Shown here: piece by piece, positions 41,756 to 53,033 of the stretch
Numbering within the stretch: position 1 is the first letter of the stretch
Layout: each line of letters starts with the position of its first letter
NCBI GenBank assembly: GCA_964035015.1
Contig: CAXIUP010000025.1
Coordinates: 104,501-168,500, forward strand
Direction of reading: 5' to 3'
Length of the DNA: 64,000 bases
Source: Corallium rubrum
Lineage: Eukaryota; Cnidaria; Anthozoa; Scleralcyonacea; Coralliidae
The notes under the pieces: generated by a model
The model's database searches: none
The model's input: only the letters and a program-made list of their open reading frames with translations
What the model was told of the DNA's origin: nothing
Position numbers and translations under genes: made by a program

Positions 41756-44484
41756 TTGATGGCTGACAGACGTATATCGCTGAGCTCCGTGGGATTTTCC
41801 GAATCTGTACCAAAAAAGGTAAATACAGAAATTGTTCATTCTCTCAAAGACTCTCCTAACCTAGAATACGACGGGAAACGGCTAAAATGGACAAATACCA
41901 ATGAATCGTTAAAGAAATATGTTAAAGAAAAAATTGGCATACGAGGTAAATGGACTTCACCTGGTGGCGGTTCGAAGAAATTTATTAGTTCCGACCATAA
42001 TCTTTCCCTGACGTGGTATCACAAAAAACAACAAACATTGTTGTTCCAAGGTAGAGAAGGCAACAATTTAAAAGAAACGCTGATAAATCTAAAGATCTCA
42101 AATGCACAAACAGGAGTACAACAAAGCGTTACAACAGCAGATTCGCCTACCTTATCGTCAAGCTTTACAACCATAGTCATAGATGAAATACAAATGAGCC
42201 CTGTACAAATTGAACGACCGGCCGAGAATGTATCGAACTCTCGAGAGATAAATGTTAGCCAAAGTCAAAGTCAAAGAGTCGACGCCGAGAACGAAAACGT
42301 TTCTTCGAATCTATCTGCCCGCTGTAGCTGTTCATGCGGAGTACTGGTGGCTGATATTGAAGGAATTAAATTGGAAATTGTGATTTTGCAAAAAGAAATA
42401 GAGAAAAAGGCTGATCGAGATACTGATAAATCGTCGAGTAAGGAAATAAGGAATAACAAAAACTGTTTAGAACATGAGTTATACGAAGAGAAAGAAAGCC
42501 GTAAACATTTAGAAAGAAAAATCTCCATGATGGTCGAAGAAAGAAATATAGAAATTAACGATTACAATAAAACTATCCTATCCCTAGAGGATAGAGCGTC
42601 GAAAGCAGAAAATGAAAGAGATTCACTTAGGCTCGCATTATCTTTAATTATGCAAGACAAAGCTGGTTCTGAAAGTCCAAAACCAACAAAGTCAATTATA
42701 AACGACCGACCTTGGCAAACTGCAAAATCAAAATCAGGTCAAGACGAAGAACGCCAACCTTCAGTGAAGATAAAAATCGGTGCTAATCCAGCTCATGCTA
42801 ATCCAACCTTGAATGAAATCCCAAATGGAAATCAACAACTCTCCATAGATAAACAATTGTCTACTGAGACTCGAGACGTGGTAATAGACAATACAATTCA
42901 CGTCAATGATTTACAAATTGAAGATGATGTTGATGAATTACATAAACAAAAACGATATCAATATCGGCCGAATAAAAACTCGCGGAATAATATTGAAGAA
43001 CAAATACAAGAGTACAGAAATATAAATCGTTACCGTTTTTCATACCTTTCGCCTACCCCCTTACCACCAAAGCCTAACTCTTCCACTCAATTAAACGAAT
43101 CCACGAAATTAGCCCCTGACCAACAACTCTACGAGTATAGAAAAAATCACCAACGTCTATTTAATGGAAATAGAAAGTTTTATTCCTTAAAGAAGAAGAC
43201 CTCAGCAAATAAACATCATAGGAGTCCAGAAAACGGGGCTCTCCTCGAAGGAAAAAAATTCTGGTCGTGCCTCTTTTTTCGCGGACCCGGCCTTAGCAGC
43301 AGACTGGAGAAATTACCTCAAGTACGTTCGCCGAGTTACGAGATCAACAAGCAAAGTCAAGACAAATGTATTCCTGTTTTACAATCAAAGAGATTATTTA
43401 CATATCCCCCTCGTAGTCGCGGAGCCTGTTTAACCAATTTAATGAACATTCAAACCTCTTGTGTACAAAGTTATCGAAGTAAACGAGGCATGCACCAATT
43501 TGTTCCATCCATAGTTGTTTCAAATGTAATGTCCTTGGCGCCAAAAATCGACGAAATTAATTACTATATATCAGAACATAAGCCGGAAATTGCTTGCTTC
43601 ACTGAAACATGGCTTAAAGACTCAATCGAAAACAGTGTCATAGATATTCCAAACTACACAATTATCCGTAGGGATAGAACTCATGCCCTTCATGGTGGCG
43701 TATGCCTTTATATAAAAGACACCATTAATTTTTTAATTCTTAAAGAATATGACGACACCTCTAACATCGAAGTTTTATGGTGCAAACTTCAACCAACACG
43801 TTTGCCTCGTGGTTTTTCTTGCCTTATAATTGGAGCGGTTTATCATCCACCTAGTTCTAACGATGAATATTTAATCAATTACCTATTAAACATTCTTATG
43901 AGAGTTGAAACCTCATTTCCCAACGCTGCTATTTTATTAACAGGAGATTTTAACCGCTTGAATGTTTCCCAAGTAATAAATCAGTTTCGTCTAAAGCAGC
44001 TAGTAAAATTTTCTACACGTGGAGATAGAACTTTGGATTTAATTTTAACAAATATTGGAAATTACTACCAAGAGCCTTGTAAACACCCTCCCTTCGGTCT
44101 TTCAGATCATTTTACTATTTTCCTTTCTCCAAAGCAACGCGTAAACATCATATCACCTAATAAAACAATTATTATTCGTGATATAAAACCTAGCTCCAAA
44201 GACGCTCTTGGTCGTTTTTTATCTTCTATCGATTGGAATATAATAAACAAATTTCGAAGTACACAGGAGAAATTAAAGTATTTTACGGATATTATTACTA
44301 TCGGTCTGGATTTAATTATACCAACAAAAACCGTCAACCTACATATAAACGATGCTCCCTGGATGACTGGAAAGCTAAAACTTTTAATACAACAACGCCA
44401 AAAAGCTCTGTCCCAGAATAATATTAACCTTTTCAAATTTTACCGTAACCGAGTCAACAAAGAACGCAAACAAATAGTCGAAAT
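41756..44484 (+). pseudogene. LINE-K protein, N-terminal domain, coiled coil and endonuclease
   Basis: The frame starts MMADRRISLSSVGF. Residues about 40-115 form a compact domain, LKKYVKEKIGIRGKWTSPGG, KFISSDHNLSLTWYHKKQQ and LLFQGREGNNLKETLINL, that I take to be the ORF1-like nucleic-acid-binding part. A Cys cluster CSCSCG and a long charged coiled coil (about 205-300) follow, then a low-complexity linker. The endonuclease is at about 580-790: VVSNVMSLAPKIDEINYY, FTETWLKD, VYHPPSS, LLTGDFNRLNV, LDLILTN and GLSDHF. The open frame runs on to 44548, but the last part is out of frame. The correct frame after about 44484 reads YYQSKIKDLSGKDPKKWWSE. Confidence 0.8.
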
Positions 44485-46158
44485 ATTACCAATCCAAAAT
44501 AAAAGATCTAAGTGGGAAAGATCCAAAAAAGTGGTGGTCCGAATGTAAACGACTTTGCGGTATGAGGAAAACGAGGAAAGATATTACGAGTAAACTTCTT
44601 CCAAATACCAGTTATAACCTGGTTGATAAAATCAGATTAGCAAATAATATAAACGAAGCATTTTTAAAACCACAACAAAACTTCCAACCGTTAAGTAAGT
44701 ATAACCGCCTCACTACCACCGACGCTGAACTTCCGAAAATAACTGTGGAAGAAATATCTGCTAAATTACATAAGATAAATCCAAATAAAGCTGTTGGTCC
44801 GGATACTATCCCGAATTGGGTCCTTAAAGAATTTGCCTGCCTTATCGCAATGCCTATAAGTACAATTATAAATTCAACCTTTGAAGATGAAGCTCTACCA
44901 CATTTATGGAAATGTGCCAATATTACACCCATTCCAAAGTCGACTCCTATCGAAGATTTTGAAAAAGATTTAAGACCAATTTCATTAACACCTACACTAT
45001 CCAAAATTGCCGAAGACTATGTCGTTCAAAACCATGTAAAACCAGCAGTATTACAACACATCAGACCAGACCAATACGGTTGCATTCCAAACCTTTCTAC
45101 CACTCATGCCCTGATAAACATGATACATAAATGGTCATCTGCCACGGATGGTACTGGCGCTGAAGTAAGAGTTGTTATCCTGGATTACAAGAAAGCATTT
45201 GACTTGATCGATCACTCCCTATTAATTAAAAAATTATCACAGTATGGTATTAATCCACGAATTATTAACTGGATTTGTGACTTTCTAAGTAAGAGATCAC
45301 AGAGAGTTAAAATAGCAGATGACTGCTTTTCAGAATGGAAAACAGTCCCAGCTGGAGTGCCGCAGGGGACAAAGTTAGGCCCATGGCTTTTCCTAGTAAT
45401 GATTAACGATTTGCAAATTCCCTCTGCCAATGATATCTTCAAATATGTAGATGATACAACAATTCATGAAAACATCTATAAATGAGGTTTCAGAATGGTC
45501 CAATCTTAACAAATTTCAACTCCATCCAAAAAAGTGTAAAGAACTTAGAATCTCCTTCGCTAAAACGCCGAGAACTTATGCCGAACTAAATATAGCAAAT
45601 AACACAGTTGAAGTTGTTCAAGCAGTTAAAATTTTGGGAGTTACAATCCAAAATAATCTTAAATGGAACCAACATATTAACAATATAACAAAGAAAGCAG
45701 CGAAAAGACTATACTTTCTTACACAGCTAAAGAGAGCCAATGTACCGCCCAAAGAAATGGTTATGTTTTATGTTACATGTATCCAATCTGTCCTTCTCTA
45801 TGCCTGCCAAGTCTTCCACTATGGGTTACCTGAATATCTCAGCTATTCACTCGAACGTATCCAGAAGAGAGCACTAAAAATAATTTATGGATATGATTTT
45901 CCCTATGAACAAGCCTTATCTTTAACCGGGTTGGATAATTTGGCTACAAGAAGATCTAAATTATGTGACAAATTTTTTAAAGGCATTATTTCCAATACCC
46001 AGGGACCTTTGTATAGCTTAATCTCAAATAGTGTAAATAGTTCATCAATTCACTTAAGGCACGAAAGACCTTTTAACATACCAATTTGTAATACTAATCG
46101 TTTTAAAAATACTTTTATAAATGCAAGTATGAACAAACTTAATATAACAAGTTTTTAA
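44484..46158 (+). pseudogene. LINE-K reverse transcriptase
   Basis: The RT shows NPNKAVGPDTIPNWVLKEFA, LRPISLTPTLSKIAEDYVV, VVILDYKKAFDLIDH (motif A), GVPQGTKLGPWLFLVMIND (motif B) and FKYVDDTTIHE (motif C, YVDD). A frame change near 45470 separates it from the C-terminus: EWSNLNKFQLHPKKCKELR, VKILGVTIQNNLKWNQHIN and KKAAKRLYFLTQLKRANVPP, ending at 46158. All catalytic Asp are kept. The C-terminus matches LINE-F. Confidence 0.85.
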
Positions 46159-46310
46159 AACTATTTTACTTAATATTATAGTTAATTAAAAAGTTTTTGA
46201 TTGTTAAATTATATATTTTTTTTTAAATGTAAATCCTACAAAAAATGTTAGCATTGTAAACCTCAACAATTCAGTTTTGCTGTAAAAGAGGTATTTTTAA
46301 TAATAAACTA

Positions 46311-47519
46311 TCTATCTTATCTTCCTCTTATCTTCCTCTTATCTTCCCTTTATCTTCCCTTTATCTTCCCATTATCTTCCTCTTATCTTCCTCTTATCTT
46401 CCTCTTATCTTCCTTATCTTCTTTATCTTCCCATTATCTTCCTCTTATCTTCCTATCGTCCTTATCTTCGTCTTATCTTCGTCTTATCTTCATCTTATCT
46501 TCTTCTTATCTTCCTCTTATCTTCCTCTTATCTTCCTCTTATCTTCCTTTATCTTCCTTATTTTCCTCTTATCTTCCTTATCTTCTTTTAATCTTCCTCT
46601 TATCTCCCCTTTATCTTCCCATTATCTTCCTTATCTTCCTCTTATCTTCCCTTTATCTTCCTCTTATCTTCCTTATCTTCCTCTTATCTTCCTCTTATCT
46701 TCCCTTTATCTTCCCATTAGCTTCCTTATCTTCCACTTATCTTCCACTTATCTTCCCTTTATCTTTTTTATCTTCCACTTATATTCCCATAAGATTGATT
46801 CAATCTTAGGATTCAATTATTCAATCTTGTAAGAATCAAACTTATGGGAAGATAAGTGGAAGATAAAAAAGATAAAGGGAAGATAAGAAGAAGATAAAGA
46901 AGATAATGGGAAGATAAATGTAAGGTAAGAGGAAGATAAGAGGAAGATACGGAAGATAATGGGAAGATAAAAGGGAGATAAGAGGAAGATAAGACGAAGA
47001 TAAGAGGAAGATAAGAGCAAGATAAGAGCAAGATAAGAGGAAGATAAGACGAAGACAAGAGGAAGATAAGAGCAAGATAAGGAAGATAATAGGAAGATAA
47101 AGGGGAGATAAGAGGAAGATAAGAGGAAGATAAAGAAGATAAGGAAGATAAGAGGAAGATAAGAGGAAGATAAGAGCAAGATAAGGAAGATAATGGGAAG
47201 ATAAAGGGGAGATAAGAGGAAGATAAGAGGAAGATAAAGAAGATAAGGAAGATAAGAGGAAGATAAGAGGAAGATAAGAGGAAGATAAGAGGAAGATAAG
47301 AGGAAGATAAGAGGAAGATAAGAGGAAGATAAGAGGAAGATAAGAGGAAGATAAGGAAGATAATGGGAAGATAAATGGGAGATAAGAGGAAGATAAAGAA
47401 GATAAGATGAAAATAAGGAAGATAAGAGGAAGATAAGGAAGATAAGAGGAAGATAAAGGGAAGATAAGAGGAAGATAAGAAAGATATTCAGAAGACAAGA
47501 GGAAGATAAGGAAGATAAG
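46311..47519. repeat. 1.2-kb palindromic TATCTTCC/GGAAGATA array
   Basis: From 46311 to 46796 the + strand is built of CTTATCTTCC-type units (pure pyrimidine plus A). From 46849 to 47519 it is built of the reverse complement, GGAAGATAAG units. The centre (46797-46848) is itself a broken palindrome, CCCATAAGATTGATTC to GAATCAAACTTATGGG. The open frames it creates on the - strand are repeat artefacts. Confidence 0.97.
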
Positions 47520-47613
47520 ACTCCGGGCTCCCGGCTCAGAGCTCCGAGCCGTTGGCTCCTGGCTCCGAGCCGCCGGCTCATGGCTCCGAGCCCTTGGCTC
47601 CGAGTTCTCTTTT
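47520..47613. repeat. GGCTCCGAGCC minisatellite
   Basis: About eight imperfect copies of an 11-bp unit that is itself nearly palindromic (GGCTCnGAGCC). It abuts the purine array. Confidence 0.85.
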
Positions 47614-47654
47614 CATGAGCCTGAGACGAATGAAGGACGCGACACGGTTTCTCT

Positions 47655-47843
47655 ATGATAACACTGGCAAAGACAACTCCGGATGAAAGAGAAGAGTATG
47701 AACACTATCTAATGACCAGATCAAAATATTTACCCATGACAAAAGAAGATGTGTCCCATTTATCATTAGAGGACAAGAAAGATTATCATGCTACTTTTAA
47801 AATAAAAACACCTAAATATAATTTAACAAGCAGACCTTACTAA
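47655..47843 (+). CDS. Small ORF of unknown function, possible last exon
   Basis: The 62-codon frame is charged (TTPDEREEYEHYLMTRSKY, EDVSHLSLEDKKDYHATFK) and ends TSRPY. A poly(A) signal AATAAA lies 35 bp downstream at about 47879. Composition is protein-like, but I recognise no family. It could be the terminal exon of a longer gene. Confidence 0.3.
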   Translation: MITLAKTTPDEREEYEHYLMTRSKYLPMTKEDVSHLSLEDKKDYHATFKIKTPKYNLTSRPY

Positions 47844-48327
47844 AACTTTTTATATGTAAATGTTTGAACCAAAGCCTAAATAAATATTTTAAACTGATTG
47901 TTGTGAATTCTGTCTTATGCAAAATACAGGCTAATGACTTTCTCGCCTAGACCTGCCTAAGCGCTTAATCTCTTAATTGCCCCTAATGAGTTTTTCTTTT
48001 GTCTCCTGCACGTGCACTCAGGATAAATATGCAAATATCACATTTAGTTAAATATGCAAATATCACATTTAGTAACAGAAAGCGTAGCAACGCTTTCAAA
48101 GTAATAAATCGCTTTGCCTTTATATTTGCACACTTAAAATCGTTCTTTTCACGATTTCTCGAAGTGATTCTTCATTCTATCTTCCTACAATTTACTCGCT
48201 TATAAACGAGGATTTGCTTTGAAATCTACAATTATTAGCCATATTTAAGACAAAACACAACATTTATACAAGAAAATCATTTATTACTTTCTCTCCAGTA
48301 AGAAAGATATCCTAGAATACATTTCAT
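47844..48327. other. Non-coding stretch
   Basis: No gene is recognised. A short tandem duplication of AAATATGCAAATATCACATT lies at 48026-48075. Confidence 0.5.
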
Positions 48328-48693
48328 TTATGGATTCTTCGCATTATTATACAATTGCCACAGTGCATACAATATGGACTCTGACATGTTTTCTAAATGT
48401 CTTAAACGTTCAAGAGCGTCTTTATGACACCTGATCTTTAGTACTCTTATCGCTTCAATAAACTCGTCCCAAATCAATCGTTTATCGTTTACAAATGCAA
48501 TGGCATCTTTGCAGTACAATTCCCATCTTTCTTCTTCGGTCATGATGAGGCAATCATGCTGGCGCTGACTGGGGTGATCAATCTTACAACCACAACAGTT
48601 TTCTTCGCATAATTTCTCGCTTTCAGTGGCGATGGCGTCTGTGTATATGGTCTCTATCAATGGAAACAGCTTTTGGTATTCGACAACGGACAC
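48328..48693 (-). CDS. Small Cys-motif protein of unknown function
   Basis: The frame opens at least from 48756 (after a TGA) and has no ATG close to its start, so an upstream exon or the GTG at 48693 marks its left limit. It reads EYQKLFPLIETIYTDAIA, SEKLCEENCCGCKIDHPSQR, QHDCLIMTEEERWELYCKDA, LIWDEFIEAIRVLKIRCHK and LYALWQLYNNAKNP. The cluster C-x3-NCCGC-x2-DHPSQ-x2-HDC looks like a metal-binding site, and I recall similar motifs in multi-copy cnidarian proteins. Function unknown. Confidence 0.5.
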   Translation of the reverse strand: MSVVEYQKLFPLIETIYTDAIATESEKLCEENCCGCKIDHPSQRQHDCLIMTEEERWELYCKDAIAFVNDKRLIWDEFIEAIRVLKIRCHKDALERLRHLENMSESILYALWQLYNNAKNP

Positions 48694-49215
48694 TTCGTCG
48701 ACATGTACTTTATTTCCCCAGGCTTCACATTTACGGTTTCTAGATCATCGAGTATTATTCATGTCTCAGTTCCAAACGGCTTTCAACAAATGTTCCAATC
48801 CTTCTCTATAGTCTCAAACGAGTATATATTCGTCCAATTGCTGTCAGAGAAACAAAACGCGTATTAGACTCAGATAAAATATATAAACACATATATAATG
48901 ATAATAACAGCACAATATAAAATGTACACATCTTACCTTAAAATAAGACAATTAAAAAAAGACTTCGAAAACAAAAATCTCCAAACAAGCGATAGAACAA
49001 TCCAAGGGAACTCCAGAAACTACAAGTGAAACACTGTATAAAAGTAATTGACTGTAGCTACGACAGCACCGGGCGAAAATCACCAACCACATTACTTTCG
49101 GACGTCACACCGGGCGCCACACCGCCGGGCGTAACACAACCGGGCGTCACACGGAATATTCAATGAGGCGGCATCCCTTTGATACGCTGGATGGGGGGGG
49201 GGGGAGTTATCTACT
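48694..49215. other. Non-coding stretch with a CCGGGCGTCACA mini-repeat
   Basis: Four to five copies of CCGGGCG(T/C)(C/A)ACA lie at about 49067-49152, and a 15-base G run at about 49190-49204. No further gene is seen beyond the 5' edge of the Cys-motif frame. Confidence 0.7.
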
Positions 49216-49709
49216 CCCACTTATTCCCTGTGTTTCTTGCTGAAAAATCGTGAAGTAGCAAAGTTTCACCGCATCATTTCGCCGGAAGTGAAACTACCTA
49301 CTGTTTAGAGCGCTTACCAACAAAACTGTTTAGCTACTATTCCCAGTTTCCAACCGAGTCTGAAAGCCTCGAAAGCCTCGTTTCTAAGCTTTATTTTGAT
49401 ACCAAGCATGGTGGATGAAACGAAGGAGAAAGTAAGTTTTTTGTCGTGAAAAACCGCGGTATCATTAGCTTACTTCACGGTTAAATGTTTCTAAGTTTGT
49501 ATTACATTCTGGGTTGTTTTAGTGTCGAAATGGACGCTGTTAATCCTATTCAATATAACTAAAAATCTTTGTGTTTGTAGTACATGATGTGGACTTTCAG
49601 AGATGAACTTGGAAAAGTCAGTCAAACTAACGACAACACGCTCACTCAGATGCGGTGAAAGTTTGCTACTTCACGATTTTTTCAGCAAGAAACACAGGGA
49701 ATAAGTGGG
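49216..49709. mobile_element. 494-bp element with about 57-bp inverted ends and a mini-gene
   Basis: The left arm starts CCCACTTATTCCCTGTGTTT. The right arm ends with its reverse complement (AAACACAGGGAATAAGTGGG). The arms match over about 57 bp with one or two differences. No clear target duplication is seen. Confidence 0.8.
49408..49658 (+). CDS. Possible two-exon mini-gene, 33 aa
   Basis: The ATG is at 49408. Exon 1 (49408-49431) encodes MVDETKEK and ends at GTAAGT. Exon 2 (49581-49658) follows TGTTTGTAG in phase 0 and encodes YMMWTFRDELGKVSQT, NDNTLTQMR and a stop. The stop falls at the edge of the right inverted arm. It could be a captured 5' end of a host gene. No family is recognised, and expression is unproven. 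Confidence 0.35.
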
Positions 49710-49904
49710 TGTCGGAAGAGCTAAAATATGCTCAAAAAGGACGGCGTTAATGGTTTGGTGTAGACACGATTTTCATACAGCGGGATTACGGATACTTTTC
49801 CTTAAAGATTTCGACTTGGAAACTTTTACAGGTACATCAAGAGTTGCTTTATCCTTAAAGATAATTTTTACGCCGTACATTTCTTGATTAACTTTAGTTG
49901 TCAT

Positions 49905-50815
49905 GTTTGTTTTGGTAATTCGAGGAAACCTGTAGGCATACGCGGGCTCAGGTCCGCAATTTCTGGCCATGAAATTATTCAACCAAGGGACTTGTGCTAA
50001 GTCTTCTACGAACCTGACAGGGTCATAATGCTTATAGCTTCTGGCGATGACGCAAGTGGGTTGTGGTTTTGGTAATTTCAGTTTCAGCACAGTAAATATC
50101 AGATAGTGTTCACTGATATGATTTTCCACTACTCCACTCTCAGCCACTAAGGCAGTGTTAGATGTCATGATGACGTCTATCAGGGTTGATGACTGTGGTG
50201 TAACTCTTGTCGGCGAGGTTATAAACTAGAGCAAAAATCCTTCAGGGCATTCGCCTCTTGGGCGATTTTCAGTATGTCGCAGTTAAGATCGCCGACAATA
50301 AATACCTCCTTTCCATAGGTAAGAGCCTGCGAATACTTCTCCATCAAATCATCCACAAAACATGTCACAGGACAATCTGGAGGCCTGTAAGTGGCACACA
50401 GCAGAATAGATTTCAATTTCTTGTGCTGGATTTGCATCCATAACTGGTGAAAACCAGAAGGTGAAATTTCGGTGAGGTCTTTCAGAACTTTGGTTTTCAG
50501 CGAGGTGCGAGTATACAAACATACCTCCTCCAGGCTTCCTAGTTCTATCCAATCTCGATAACTTGTAGCCTTCAATTTCCACCTTGGCGTTGGTGACAGT
50601 AGAATTTAGCCAAGATTCTGACACTGCAAGGATATCATAGTTCTTTACCTTCACCAAATTCCGTATCTGAATGAGATGGTCCCTGTTTTTCAGTGATCGC
50701 ATGTTTAGGTGGGCAATTTTGACTTTTGATTTTTGAAAATTCTTCCCCAACTGACTGTTAGTCGGTACTGTCCTACTTCTTTTGGCACTGTTTGAATCGG
50801 TCGATTGTACACAGT
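49905..50815 (-). pseudogene. LINE-L endonuclease fragment
   Basis: On the - strand the frame reads KVKIAHLNMRSLKNRDHLIQ, LAVSESWLNS and YKLSRLDRTRKPGGG, then (shifted) CLYTRTSLKTKVLKDL, LLCATYRPPD, EVFIVGDLNCDILKI, a shift near 50220, STLIDVIMTSN, NHISEHYLIF (SDH changed to SEH), RSYKHYDPVRFVEDLAQVPW. After about 49905 the similarity ends. RT is absent. Several shifts and the SEH change make it inactive. Confidence 0.75.
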
Positions 50816-50904
50816 TTGAAGTACCAAGCTGAATATTTACTAAGTTCTGCTTCATTTGTTGATATTGGGCATGAAAGGTCTAATAATAATCTATATGACC
50901 TGGG

Positions 50905-51105
50905 GTGAGTTGTACAAAGCCAAGATAGTTTATCTAGTTGATAAGTCCTAGCTAAAAGAACAGCACTAATCATGTTTTGAACCTAATATAAAATTTTATC
51001 CATTGAATAGTTATGTATCTGATAGTGCTGTTCAGTGGATAAACGTTAAATTGGGTTCTACAGCTAGGATTTATCCACCAGGTAAGCTATTCGGGCTTCA
51101 TACAA
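50905..51105. mobile_element. Foldback MITE-like element, about 200 bp
   Basis: The two halves are imperfect inverted copies. GTACAAAGCC, GTTGATAAGTCCTAGCT and GAACAGCACTAATCA on the left match, reversed, TGATAGTGCTGTTC, AGCTAGGATTTATCCACC and GGGCTTCATAC on the right. No coding sequence. Confidence 0.6.
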
Positions 51106-52440
51106 AAATCTGAAACTTACAATGTTTATATGCTATGTTTTGGAAACAGCCAGTAAAGATGTATGTATGTATATAGTATGTACCATGTTCAAATTAGCAA
51201 TATATGTATGAAATTATTTAAAATAACTTAGTATCATTTTTTTGTGTGTGTGCTTTTCACACATTTTCATGCATTGCGTGTCTATATCTCTTTCTGTGCT
51301 TAACACCGGTAGTCACATGTACGCATTGCGTACCTATTTTTGTAACGCATGATGGCTTAAATACGTTTAAAATGACCACTACAGAGAAAATGGCGTGAAG
51401 ATTATCGCTTTATATATATTTTTTCTGTGGATTTTAATTAATATCATAAGGAAGACTGAATATTCATTGTCGGCAACATATCGGTATATTTTTACATATG
51501 ACATGTATAGCGATCTTAGGCAAGTTATATATATATATACTAATCTTGCTCTTGCGGGGTTTTCGTGCCCAGACCTCTTCGCGGAACTATGTATAGCACT
51601 CGACGATAAAACTCGATTCAAATTTCATGTTTGTTTGTCCACAGATTTATGACGTTTTATGACGTAGGTTTTTCCTAATCACATGTTCGTTTGTTCGGAC
51701 TTCGGAACTCGCCAAACGTCACCATGATACTTTGTGCGTGAAGACTGAAGAGCTTCGTTCCGAATCGTTACTTCTGACAGTTGTGCTTTGCCTTGGTTGT
51801 CCTTCCGAATTTTAACTTCGATTTCAGTCAGGACAGATTCTCTTGTCAAGGTAAGGCGACTAGTTTCAATTATCAGCACATTTGCAAAGAGTCAAGGGAT
51901 TTAACGGCTTTTATCTTCTATTTTTATGGATTTTTGGACTGGCCATACCACGAGTCAAGCCGACGTGCTGGCCGTTCAGTGTTCTCGTTACGAGAACGTT
52001 CAGTTATCAACTGTCCTTTTATACAATTTCAGGGAGGAGAGATTATCTTGTCGAGGTAAGATATCAATTTCTACAACTGACAACAAACTGTTTTTGGTAG
52101 GAGATTTTACAGTTGTTTTCTTCTATCTTTAGGTGTATATTGCCAATATTGGTGTGGGTTCATTGTTTGTGCTGATCAGCATTCTGATCAGGATCAGACG
52201 CTACTATACTATCTGCGTGTGTGTATTTTGACTTATACAAATGCTGCAAAATAATCTGATGGGCTCAATGGTACATTGCTCTATAATTTTATTATAGCTC
52301 TAGATTTGTCAAAACATATTAAGCACTTGGAGTTGCATTGGCAGTTTTGCCACAGCATTAGAGCAAGAGACATGATTATTTAATATTTGTATGTTAATTG
52401 TGATATCAAGTCAAGCGATAAGTTATAGTAATTTGTAGTT
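51106..52440. other. Non-coding stretch
   Basis: I see no supported gene. Short open frames at 51379-52132 show no domain and overlap on both strands. Confidence 0.5.
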
Positions 52441-52579
52441 TTCAATTATATAATTAAAAAATATAGAAGAGATGTGTAAATACTCTGGCTATTGTAATTA
52501 ATTTTACATTTTTGGACTTCCCAGTCTTCTTCGCAGGTAATTCTGTGGGCTCTTATGGTGAAAAGGTGAGAAAAAATTG

Positions 52580-52935
52580 GATGGAGTGGGCAATCTTGGG
52601 TGGAGCGGGCAATCTTGAGTGGAGTGGGCAATCTCAGGTGGAGTGGGCAATCTCGGGTGGAGTGGGCAATCTTGGGTGGAGTGGGCAATCGGGTGGAGTG
52701 GACCATCTTGGGTGGAGTGGGTAATCTTGGGTGAGTGGGCAATTTTGGGTGGAGTGGGCAATCTCGGGTGGAGTGGGCAATATCGGATGGAGTGGGCAAT
52801 GTCAGGTGGAGTGGGAAATCTTGGGTGGAGTGGGCAAACTTAGATGGTGTGGGTAATCTTGGGTAGAGGGGACAGTCTTGAGTGGTATGAGCAATCTTGG
52901 GTGGTGTGGGTAATCTTGGGTGGAGTGGGCAAGAG
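52580..52935. repeat. Minisatellite of 19-21 bp, GTGGGCAATCTTGGGTGGA
   Basis: About 17 imperfect copies. Long open frames on both strands (WVEWAISGG or HSTQDCPLHPRLPTP) are products of the repeat. Confidence 0.95.
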
Positions 52936-53033
52936 GGGTGCCACATTGGTCACGGACTGCAGATATTTGACTGTGGAGTAGGCTAAAGGTTTTGTCGCTT
53001 TCGAGGCAGCACTTCACTTGCGGTAGTAACTTC

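Larger units (their letters stand above)
41740..46325 (+). mobile_element. LINE-K: nearly full-length LINE with an ORF1-like N-terminus
   Basis: It contains an N-terminal domain, coiled coil, endonuclease, RT and C-terminus, and a 3' UTR ending TTTTTAATAATAAACTATC. Its tail passes into the TATCTTCC array. Two one-base-scale frameshifts are the only damage seen. It lies downstream of exon 3, possibly in an intron of the host-type gene. Confidence 0.85.

Noticed and set aside
46813-47581. Open frames on the - strand of up to 254 codons rich in Leu/Ser/Tyr/Pro
   Set aside because: They are translations of the GGAAGATAAG array, with overlapping frames of the same composition.
47655-47843. Further exon of the host-type gene at 36150-41515
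   Set aside because: No acceptor, phase or domain link could be shown across LINE-K and the palindromic array. It is kept only as a small ORF.
52446-52946. HSTQDCPLHPRLPTP-type repeat proteins
   Set aside because: They come from the 19-21 bp minisatellite on both strands, and no gene context supports them.
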